From Pseudomonas sp. KNUC1026 (GTDB lineage Bacteria > Pseudomonadota > Gammaproteobacteria > Pseudomonadales > Pseudomonadaceae), in the NCBI RefSeq assembly GCF_021650705.1, contig NZ_CP087138.1:4488001-4552000 (forward strand): a stretch of DNA of 64,000 bases, given 5' to 3'. The notes under the pieces are model-generated. The model saw nothing but the letters and a program-made list of their open reading frames with translations. It did not search any database and was not told the DNA's origin. Position numbers and translations under genes: made by a program. Each line of letters opens with the position of its first letter. Within the stretch, counting starts at the first letter, position 1. Below are positions 57,219 to 64,000 of this stretch, in pieces.

Positions 57219-57297
57219 GGAGGTTAAGGCTTCGCATGTTGAGTGTAGGGGCGCGAGCCCCGATGAGTAATCGAAACTACTTGTAAAGGAGCGGAAG

Positions 57298-57816
57298 ATG
57301 CTGGTTCTCCGATTGTCGCTTGAAAGAACGTGGAAGGCTGTAGTAGTCATGTGTGCGTGCTTGTTTCTCGCGGCCTGCACCAAACCCGTTTCCATAAGAA
57401 AGCCGTTTGAAGTGTCTCGTGCCGGGGAGGTGGTATCTGCACAATTCACTGTGAGGCGCTCGGGTGGCTACAGTTTTTCGCTTATGTTCGTGAAAGCGCC
57501 TGTGTTTGAAGACATCAAGAAGCAACAGATCATTTGGGGTGGCCCTTATAAAGACGGTATTGGAATTGATATGAATATTCGAATTATTCGAGATGGAGTT
57601 TTGATGCTGAATCAAAACGTACGTACTGTAGGGACATCGTGGGGCCAAGGGTTTTATTGGGGAAGTCGACACATCAATGCCTCAGCACGTGTAGTTCATA
57701 CTCTTGGGTTGCCTCCGGGAGATTATGTTGTCGAAATGCGTACATTGCGTGAGACGCCAGAGTTCAGAGATATCGAGACGTTTGCTGAGTTTTCCTACGA
57801 CGACCCGAAAGTTTGA
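57298..57816 (+). CDS. Lipoprotein, paralogue 1 of 3
   Basis: A protein of 172 residues with AAAGGAGCGG before the ATG. Signal peptide with lipobox LAAC, Cys27 followed by Thr-Lys, which predicts outer-membrane sorting. The mature domain is all-beta in appearance: VVSAQFTVRRSGGYSFSLMF, IGIDMNIRIIRDGVLMLNQN, and PPGDYVVEMRTLRETPEF. About 60% identical by eye to the next two. Function unknown; an immunity role toward the downstream exoprotein is a hypothesis based on position. GC is visibly lower than in the T1SS genes. Confidence 0.8.
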   Translation: MLVLRLSLERTWKAVVVMCACLFLAACTKPVSIRKPFEVSRAGEVVSAQFTVRRSGGYSFSLMFVKAPVFEDIKKQQIIWGGPYKDGIGIDMNIRIIRDGVLMLNQNVRTVGTSWGQGFYWGSRHINASARVVHTLGLPPGDYVVEMRTLRETPEFRDIETFAEFSYDDPKV

Positions 57817-57920
57817 GTCATTTAAAAATGTGTGCGATGAAAATATACATTGTGCCCCTTAGGGATGCTGAAGCAGGGCGTGTATATCAGTAGCAATTGA
57901 ATAAAGGTGATTTTGAGGGA

Positions 57921-58047
57921 GCACTTTTTCTAACCATGAATATCCTCGCAGTCAGGGAACGACTCATCACCCAATGCGCCAATGCTCTGGCGCGGGATGC
58001 AGCATGTGCTCGGCGGATATCCGAAACTACTTGTAAAGGAGCGGAGC
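57921..58047 (+). repeat. Duplicated leader upstream of lipoprotein 2
   Basis: About 125 bases nearly repeated at 58684-58809. Shared segments include GCACTTTTT, CCATGAATATCCTCG, TGCGCCAATGCTCTGG and ATATCCGAAACT followed by GCTTGTAAAGGAGC or ACTTGTAAAGGAGC. In the second copy an upstream ATG is in frame with the lipoprotein; in this copy it is not. Confidence 0.8.
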
Positions 58048-58566
58048 ATGACCGTTTTAAAGTTTTATCTTAAAAGAGTATGGAAAGCTGTATTGGTGGT
58101 GGGCACTTGTCTATTGCTCCAGGCCTGTACTGAGCCCGTTACTATAGCTAAGCCATTTGAAGTGTCCCGTGCCGGGCAGGAGGTATCAGCTCAATTCACC
58201 GTGGGGCGCTCGGGCAACTACAGCTTTTCACTTGTGTTTGTGAAAGATAATGTTTTCGAAAAGATTAAGGAGCAGCAGCTTATTTGGGGTGACTCCTATA
58301 GAGACGGTGTTGGAATTGACATAAATATCCGGGTTGTTCGAGACGGGGTTTTGATGCTGAATCAAAACGTGCGGACTGCAGGGACATTTTGGCATCAAGG
58401 GTTTCGTTGGGAGGGTCGACGCTTCGAAACTTCACTGCGCGCAGTTCGTATACTGAATTTGACGCCAGGTGATTATGTTGTAGAAATGCGCACGATAGTT
58501 GATACCCCAGCATTTAAGGGTATTCAAACATTTGCTGAATTTTCCTACTACAACCCGAAAGTTTGA
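58048..58566 (+). CDS. Lipoprotein, paralogue 2 of 3
   Basis: A protein of 172 residues, start chosen at the ATG following AAAGGAGCGGAGC. Lipobox LQAC with Cys27, then Thr-Glu. About 80% identical (about 34 differences in 172 positions, no gaps, counted by eye) to paralogue 3. The motif IKEQQLIWGDSYRDGVGIDI and the end GDYVVEMRT and FAEFSYYNPKV are conserved in all three. Counted 60-base lines in this gene give 37, 52, 45 and 45% GC. Confidence 0.82.
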   Translation: MTVLKFYLKRVWKAVLVVGTCLLLQACTEPVTIAKPFEVSRAGQEVSAQFTVGRSGNYSFSLVFVKDNVFEKIKEQQLIWGDSYRDGVGIDINIRVVRDGVLMLNQNVRTAGTFWHQGFRWEGRRFETSLRAVRILNLTPGDYVVEMRTIVDTPAFKGIQTFAEFSYYNPKV

Positions 58567-58683
58567 TGCCTTAACCATGATAGTAAAAAGTTTGGTGCGC
58601 CGAAAAGCCCCATGTCGACCTCCAAGTTTTTTGCAGCAGGGTATGCATATCATTACCAAGCGAATATAGGTGAGCTGAAGTGC

Positions 58684-58809
58684 GCACTTTTTCCAACCAT
58701 GAATATCCTCGTGGTCATGGAACGCCTCATCACCCAGTGCGCCAATGCTCTGGTGGGGGTGCAGCATGTGCCAAACGGATATCCGAAACTGCTTGTAAAG
58801 GAGCAAAGT
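58684..58809 (+). repeat. Duplicated leader upstream of lipoprotein 3
   Basis: Second copy of the leader at 57921-58047. It carries the frame MNILVVMERLITQCANALVG, which reads straight into lipoprotein 3; the out-of-frame state of the other copy argues that this is leader, not protein. Confidence 0.8.
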
Positions 58810-59328
58810 ATGATCGTTTTCAAATTTTCTCTTAGAAGAGTATGGAAAACTGTATTAGTTGTGGGCGCTTGCTTGTTGCTCCAGGCCTGTGCTGAACCCG
58901 TTTCTATAATCAAGCCATTTGAGGCATACCGTGCGGGGCAGGAGGTGTCAGCTCAATTCACCGTAAGGCGTTCAGGCAACTACAGCTTTTCACTTATGCT
59001 TGTAAAAGATAACGTTCTCGAAAAAATTAAGGAGCAGCAGATTATTTGGGGTGACTCCTATAGAGACGGTGTTGGAATTGACATGAATATCCGGATTGTT
59101 CGAAACGGGTTTTTGATGCTGGATCAAAACGTGCGTACTGCAGGGACATTTTGGCATAAAGGGTTTTGGTGGGAGGGTCGGCACTTTGAAACCTCGCTAC
59201 GTGCAGTTCGCATACTGAATCTGCCGCCGGGTGATTATGTTGTAGAAATGCGTACATTGCATGATACCGCAGAGTTTAAAGCCATCGAGATATTTGCCTA
59301 CTTTTCCTACCACAACCCGAAAGTTTAA
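58810..59328 (+). CDS. Lipoprotein, paralogue 3 of 3
   Basis: A protein of 172 residues. The ATG at 58810 follows AAAGGAGC and aligns with the starts of the other two copies; the longer in-frame extension to 58612 is leader. Lipobox LQAC with Cys27 then Ala-Glu. Stop lies 24 bases before the exoprotein start, so the two are probably cotranscribed. Confidence 0.82.
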   Translation: MIVFKFSLRRVWKTVLVVGACLLLQACAEPVSIIKPFEAYRAGQEVSAQFTVRRSGNYSFSLMLVKDNVLEKIKEQQIIWGDSYRDGVGIDMNIRIVRNGFLMLDQNVRTAGTFWHKGFWWEGRHFETSLRAVRILNLPPGDYVVEMRTLHDTAEFKAIEIFAYFSYHNPKV

Positions 59329-59352
59329 TATTCTAACCAAGAGGATGAAAAG

Positions 59353-61173
59353 ATGAGTGCAGAGAAAAGATATAGAGTGACCTTCAAAGTTGCAGAGGCA
59401 GGATCTCCATATCAATATCAGGCCGATAAAGGCGATCATAAAGCGGGTGATGTAGTCGAGTCTTCAGGGGGCCACATGTGGTACTCTTTGGAAGATGGCG
59501 TGGATGAACCTCAGAGCTATGGATTCGCATCGAAACTCGGATCACCTTTTGGTGAAGGCGCAGTTACCAATAATGACGATCGCGCTTACAGCCAGACCAC
59601 CTATGAAATGGATATAGAACTGACAGAAGAACAATTTACTACGCTGACTAATTTTTCAATTTCACCCAAGGAGTACGGATTTAATAGCGATGAATACAAC
59701 GTTCTTAGCAATAGCTGTGTAGACTTCGTTTTCAAAGCGCTACATATCCTTGGCTATAATCCTACTGACTATCATGGCGACCTTCTTCCAACCGAAAACA
59801 TCGACGATGTCAACAGGCTCCTATACAACTACGGCGCCGATATCGTCCTTCACGACCTTGATCGCCACGGCGATCACTATCAGGCGAAGGACGGTCAGCA
59901 AAGCCGTTGGCTCACTGCTGACGACGTTACAGCCGCGCCTGACATCCCAAGCCCCATCAACGTCGAAATCAACACCTCCCCACAACCCCAACAGCGCGTT
60001 GAAGGAGAGAGCAAAGCCCAGCAAGACGTCTCCAACGGCTTCATCAAGAACACGGCAACGGACAATGTTTTCGCTTCGGGCAATCTGCTCAGCGACAGCG
60101 ATTTCGCCTCGACCCAGATGGCCGGCATGGCCAGCGGCGGCGTACGCCCGGGCGAAGTGCAGACTGACCCTAACCCCCGGCCAAATGCGCATCTGTCGTC
60201 GTTCTACGCCGCGCCAGACGCCGAAAGCCCGGACTTCAGCCTGCGCAACGCAACGACGTTGAACGGCCTTTCCACCCAGGCGAGCTTCAACACCTATGTC
60301 GATCCGTTGCTGCTGGACCTGACCGGCGAAGGCGTGCGCATGACTGACCTGAGCGACGCCGTGCTGTTCGATACCGACCACAGCGGCACCCTCAAGCGTA
60401 GCGGCTGGGCGGGCCCCAGCACCGGCATGCTGGTGGTCGACGACGGCAGTGGGCAGGTCAGCAATGCCAGCCAGATGTTCTCCGAATACTACGGCGGCCA
60501 GGCCGGGGCCGACGGGGCGGCGGGTGAGAGGCGCTTCAAGGACGGCTTCGCTGCGCTGGCCAGTGAGGACGCCGACCAGGACGGTGTGATCGGCCCGAGC
60601 GACCCGGTCTGGAGCAAGCTGCGGGTATGGGTGGACAGCAGCCACGATGCCAAGGTCGATGGCGGTGAACTCAAGACCCTGGACGAATTGGGCATCAGCC
60701 AGCTCACGGTGAGCCCCACCGGCCGAGAGCCGCAGGCCCGCGACGGCAACCGCGTGGTCGCCAGCGGGACGTTTACCGCCAATGGCCAAGCGCGGGAGAT
60801 GCTGGCCGTAGACTTCGTCAGCGAAGCTGTGAGCAACCGCGTCGCCAGTGAGGAAGGCGGCGTGCGCATCACCTCTACCACCGGCGGCAACGACAGCCGC
60901 ACGATCACCGCCTTTGCCAGCCAGAGCGATACCGCGCAAACCCTGGATGCGGCAGTGCTGGGGGTGAATAACCTCTATGGCGGCAGCGGTGACGACACCT
61001 TGACCGCAGCGCCCGCTGGCAGTTGGCTCGCCGGTGGTGCCGGTAGCAACACCTATAACGGTGGTGCCGGTGACGACGTGTTCGTCATCAGCGCGTCCGA
61101 CGCCCCAGCGAACATTCACGGCAACGGCGGCCGTGACACCGCCATCATCGTCGGCAAAGAGGTGTGGAATTGA
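59353..61173 (+). CDS. Large T1SS exoprotein, N-terminal piece (frameshifted)
   Basis: The first 606 residues of a giant secreted protein; AGAGGA lies 7 bases before the ATG. Residues 1-175 look like a permuted NlpC/P60 (papain-like) domain, with His41 in SGGHMWYSL and Cys122 in SNSCVDFVFKAL. After a linker, residues about 318-390 hold the exoprotein signature LLLDLTGEGVRMTDL and FDTDHSGTLKRSGWAGPSTG, then EF-hand-like DADQDGVIGPSD at about 406 and DSSHDAKVDGGE. RTX-type repeats (GGSGDDTL, GGAGSNTYNGGAGDDVF) end the piece. There is no N-terminal signal peptide, as expected for T1SS. The frame stops at 61173 although RTX sequence continues in the next frame. Confidence 0.85.
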   Translation: MSAEKRYRVTFKVAEAGSPYQYQADKGDHKAGDVVESSGGHMWYSLEDGVDEPQSYGFASKLGSPFGEGAVTNNDDRAYSQTTYEMDIELTEEQFTTLTNFSISPKEYGFNSDEYNVLSNSCVDFVFKALHILGYNPTDYHGDLLPTENIDDVNRLLYNYGADIVLHDLDRHGDHYQAKDGQQSRWLTADDVTAAPDIPSPINVEINTSPQPQQRVEGESKAQQDVSNGFIKNTATDNVFASGNLLSDSDFASTQMAGMASGGVRPGEVQTDPNPRPNAHLSSFYAAPDAESPDFSLRNATTLNGLSTQASFNTYVDPLLLDLTGEGVRMTDLSDAVLFDTDHSGTLKRSGWAGPSTGMLVVDDGSGQVSNASQMFSEYYGGQAGADGAAGERRFKDGFAALASEDADQDGVIGPSDPVWSKLRVWVDSSHDAKVDGGELKTLDELGISQLTVSPTGREPQARDGNRVVASGTFTANGQAREMLAVDFVSEAVSNRVASEEGGVRITSTTGGNDSRTITAFASQSDTAQTLDAAVLGVNNLYGGSGDDTLTAAPAGSWLAGGAGSNTYNGGAGDDVFVISASDAPANIHGNGGRDTAIIVGKEVWN

Positions 61174-61175
61174 AC

Positions 61176-64000
61176 ATGGCCAAGGCCGGCCTGACCATCG
61201 CCCAGGGCGGTGATGGTAATGACAGGTTGGTCAGCGGCGGCTACGCGAGCGTGTTCCTCAAGGGAGGCACCGGCGATACGGTGATGATTGGCGGTGGCGG
61301 CACCGACGTGCTGGTGGGGGGCAGCGGCCGAAACAGTATCATCGGTGGCAGTGGCAAGGCGGTGATCTATGCCGGCCCCAACGGCGATACCATCTACGGG
61401 GCACAGAGCGGCAGCATCATCCACGCCGGTGGGGGCAATGACCGGATCGTCGCTGGCCCAAGTGACGATGTGATCGAGGTGGGCCACGGTAATGCAACGA
61501 TCGATGGTGGCGGCGGAGTCGACATCGTTACCCTGCATGGCACCCATGGCGAGTACCGCATTACGCGAACCGACGAAGGCTTCGAGGTCGCCGACAATGT
61601 TGCCGGGCGGGATGGCACCGCCACCTTGAAGAATATCCAGAAGCTGAATTTCTCGAACATCTGCGCAGTCGATTTGCAGTTGCCCAACGCCATGCCGGTG
61701 GCCGATGTGCTGCGCACCAACCAGCAGGGCGAGCCTTTCGAGCGTAGCCGCGCGCAGTTGATCAGCGCCGCCACCCTGGTTGCCAATGACCTGTTGCTGG
61801 CCAGCCAGGGAGGCCTGCGCCTGGACAGCGTCGGTGATGCGATGGGCGGCTCGGTGAGCCTGACCGAGCAAGGCGATGTACTGTTCACCCCGGAGCCCGG
61901 TTACACAGGGATGATGAGCTTCAAGTACGGGATCGTCGATGCGGCGGGCAACCCGGCAGCAGCTGTGGTCAACCTGGGGGACGGCCAGAGTGCGCCGATG
62001 CGCGCCAGTGTGACCTTGCTGGAGCCCGGCATGCCCGATGATCCATTGGCCGCCCAGCAATGGTACCTGAGCGACAGCCGGGTGCTCCCGGTGTGGCAGG
62101 ACTACTCCGGCAAGGGCGTACGCATCGCCATGTTCGAGCCAGGCGGCGAGTTTGCCACGGCACCGGAGACTTTCGACATTCAGCACCCGGACCTGGTGGC
62201 CAACGTGGACCCCACCTGGCTTGCGTCCCAACGCGAGAAAGGGGTGCTGCCTGGCCTGGCCTCTACCCACGCCACCATGGTTGCCGGGGTGATGGTTGCG
62301 GCGCGCAACGGCCAGGGCGGTGTGGGTGTCGCCCACGGCGCGACCCTGAGCGGCTATTACCTGGCGAACAAAGGTGATGACCTCACAGGCCTGGGGCACA
62401 TGCTCAACCATGATATTGCCAACCACAGTTGGGGGTTTCAGACCGACTTCGCGCTTGGCAACCTAAATGGCAGTAGTGTCAACACGGCGGCGGCCTTGGC
62501 GAGCAATGCGCGTTACGCCGCGCACAACGGCCGCGGAGGGCTGGGCACGGTGATCGTCACCGCCGGCGGCAATGACCGCGCCAAAGGTGGCAGCGCCCAA
62601 GGTTCGCTGACCAATAACAACCGCTTCTCGATCGAGGTGGGGGCGATCAACGCCAAAGGTGACCTGTCTACCTTGCAGGTGGGGGGCACGCCGTTCTCGA
62701 ACCCTGGTGCCAGCCTGCTGGTGTCAGCGCCTGGCAGTAATGTGTTGTCGACCAGCCGGCAGGTGGAAACCGATCGTGGCTCTACGTTCGGCAATGATTA
62801 CAGCAGCATGCAAGGCACCAGCTTCGCCGCACCGATCGTTTCAGGTGTGGTCGCCTTGATGCTTGAGGCCAACCCCAACCTGGGCTATCGCGATGTGCAG
62901 CAGATTCTTGCGTTGTCTGCCCGGCGGGTGGCTGAAGGCGACGCCGGATGGCACGACAACGGTGCGCGCAACTGGAACGGCGGTGGTATGCATGCCAGCC
63001 ACGATTATGGCTTCGGAAACGTGGATGCTCGTGCGGCCGTGCGTTTGGCCGAAAGCTGGATGGCCCGCAGTACGGGAGAGGACGAGCGTATGCTCGCAGC
63101 GGGTAGCGGCGCTCTGGGCCTGGCCCTGAGCGGCGGCGGCCAGTTGGTCAACACTCTGCAGATGGAAGCAGGGGTGAAGGTCGAGCACGTTGAAGTCGAC
63201 CTGGATACCACCGTTGGCCGGCTCGGTGACCTTACCGTGACCCTGGTCTCGCCTGACGGCACCCGCAGCACGCTGCTCGACCGCGCTGGCAAGGTGCCGC
63301 AAGGCATGGAGGGGGCCAGCGACAGCGATGTGGGCAGCACCCGTACCGGTGATTTCAAATACAGTTTCATGAGCACCCATGGTTGGGGTGAGCGCTCGGC
63401 TGGCGTCTGGACACTTGAGGTAAACAGTGCCGCCAATGGTGAACCCGTGACGCTCAACAACTGGGCACTGCGCCTGTACGGCAGTGAGGCCACTGCAGAC
63501 GACACCTACTTCTACACTGACGAATTCGCCCAGTCGCTGGCGAGCGCCGCTGGCCGTGGGACGCTGGATGATGCGAGCAGTGGCTCCGCAGGCGGGCGTA
63601 ACACCCTGAATGCCGCTGCAGTCAGTGGCGATGTCAGCGTTTCGCTGGAGACCGGTAGCGCCAGCATCGCTGGGGCGGCATTGGCTCTGGCAAACCCGGC
63701 CGAAATCCACAACCTGGTGAGTGGCGACGGCAACGACACCTTGGTGGCGGGCCCCGCCGACGCGTTGCTCGACGGCGGCAGAGGGCACAACAGCCTCACC
63801 GGCGGCGGCGGCCAGGACCTGTTCGTGGTTCACCGTCGTGAGGGTGGCCAGGACACCTTGCAGCGTTTCGAGCCGGCGAAAGGTGAGGTGATCAACCTGG
63901 TTGGTTTTACCGGCAAGTCATTTGCCGACCTCGCCCTGAACCAGCAGGAAGCGGATGTGCGGGTAGAGCTGGGCAACGGCCAGCACATCCTGCTTGCACA
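61176..64000 (+). CDS. Large T1SS exoprotein, C-terminal piece: RTX, subtilase and P domain (runs off window)
   Basis: Open from before 61176 to the window end without a stop, continuing the preceding piece after an apparent lost base near 61163. RTX repeats (GGDGNDRL, GGGGTDVLVGGSGRN, AGGGNDRIVAG) are followed by a cadherin-like linker, then an S8 subtilase at about 62050-63060: His at 62268 (STHATMVAGVMVAARNG), oxyanion Asn in GGNDRAKGG, Ser at 62820 (MQGTSFAAPIVSGVVALM). The usual catalytic Asp position has Glu at 62136 (IAMFEPGGEF). A kexin-type P domain (about 63145-63490; LGDLTVTLVSPDGTRSTLL) and more RTX repeats (GDGNDTLV; GGGGQDLFVVH) follow. The secretion signal lies beyond the window. 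Confidence 0.85.
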   Translation, partial: MAKAGLTIAQGGDGNDRLVSGGYASVFLKGGTGDTVMIGGGGTDVLVGGSGRNSIIGGSGKAVIYAGPNGDTIYGAQSGSIIHAGGGNDRIVAGPSDDVIEVGHGNATIDGGGGVDIVTLHGTHGEYRITRTDEGFEVADNVAGRDGTATLKNIQKLNFSNICAVDLQLPNAMPVADVLRTNQQGEPFERSRAQLISAATLVANDLLLASQGGLRLDSVGDAMGGSVSLTEQGDVLFTPEPGYTGMMSFKYGIVDAAGNPAAAVVNLGDGQSAPMRASVTLLEPGMPDDPLAAQQWYLSDSRVLPVWQDYSGKGVRIAMFEPGGEFATAPETFDIQHPDLVANVDPTWLASQREKGVLPGLASTHATMVAGVMVAARNGQGGVGVAHGATLSGYYLANKGDDLTGLGHMLNHDIANHSWGFQTDFALGNLNGSSVNTAAALASNARYAAHNGRGGLGTVIVTAGGNDRAKGGSAQGSLTNNNRFSIEVGAINAKGDLSTLQVGGTPFSNPGASLLVSAPGSNVLSTSRQVETDRGSTFGNDYSSMQGTSFAAPIVSGVVALMLEANPNLGYRDVQQILALSARRVAEGDAGWHDNGARNWNGGGMHASHDYGFGNVDARAAVRLAESWMARSTGEDERMLAAGSGALGLALSGGGQLVNTLQMEAGVKVEHVEVDLDTTVGRLGDLTVTLVSPDGTRSTLLDRAGKVPQGMEGASDSDVGSTRTGDFKYSFMSTHGWGERSAGVWTLEVNSAANGEPVTLNNWALRLYGSEATADDTYFYTDEFAQSLASAAGRGTLDDASSGSAGGRNTLNAAAVSGDVSVSLETGSASIAGAALALANPAEIHNLVSGDGNDTLVAGPADALLDGGRGHNSLTGGGGQDLFVVHRREGGQDTLQRFEPAKGEVINLVGFTGKSFADLALNQQEADVRVELGNGQHILLA

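Noticed and set aside
62841..63833. 330-codon minus-strand frame at the right end
   Set aside because: Antisense to the subtilase, P-domain and RTX frame, whose motifs are clear.

Overview
The window is the replication-origin region of a Pseudomonas chromosome, most like the P. putida group. The order mnmG-rsmG-parA-parB-atpIBEFHAGDC-glmU-deoR-glmS running leftward, rpmH-rnpA-yidD-yidC-mnmE, and dnaA-dnaN-recF-gyrB running rightward is the classic Pseudomonas oriC layout. Protein sequences such as DnaA, RecF and RsmG read as close relatives of the P. putida proteins. No rRNA, tRNA, CRISPR array or insertion sequence was seen.

Layout. 1-12.6 kb: 3' part of uvrD, a Tim44-domain protein, a SMI1/KNR4-like protein, a CPA2 antiporter, a thioesterase convergent with pdxY, two COG0523 metal GTPases (one, zigA, behind a Zur-like box and a parS site), a DUF3617 protein, cardiolipin synthase and small unknown genes. 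12.5-17.2 kb: glmS with an empty Tn7 attachment region, a DeoR regulator and glmU. 17.3-24.4 kb: complete F1Fo ATP synthase operon. 24.5-30.6 kb: parB, parA, rsmG, mnmG, mnmE, with an origin-like DnaA-box region between mnmG and mnmE. 30.7-33.7 kb: yidC, yidD, rnpA, rpmH and the main oriC. 33.7-39.9 kb: dnaA, dnaN, recF (two parS sites inside it), gyrB. 39.9-51.6 kb: an LprI-like protein, an Lrp/AsnC regulator, a LysR regulator divergent from a GMC oxidoreductase and an MHS transporter, a PlsC-like acyltransferase, gmhB, glyS, glyQ, tag and an LpxL-type acyltransferase.

The most unusual part is 52.1-64.0 kb: a type I secretion system (TolC-like, ABC, HlyD-like), three tandem paralogous lipoproteins, and a very large secreted protein that runs off the window. 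That protein appears to combine an N-terminal permuted NlpC/P60-like domain, an EF-hand/RTX calcium-binding region, a subtilisin/kexin-like protease with P domain, and more RTX repeats. The lipoproteins and the N-terminal domain share low GC (about 37-52% in lines I counted), while the rest of the exoprotein gene is about 70% GC in a counted line. This looks like a swapped toxin/immunity cassette in front of a resident T1SS exoprotein; that function is inference.

Five genes to the right of gyrB (Lrp, GMC oxidoreductase, PlsC, the T1SS ABC protein, the exoprotein) carry six apparent single-base frameshifts, mostly missing G residues in short G runs. The housekeeping genes show none. These are either sequence errors or real gene decay; the sequence alone cannot decide.
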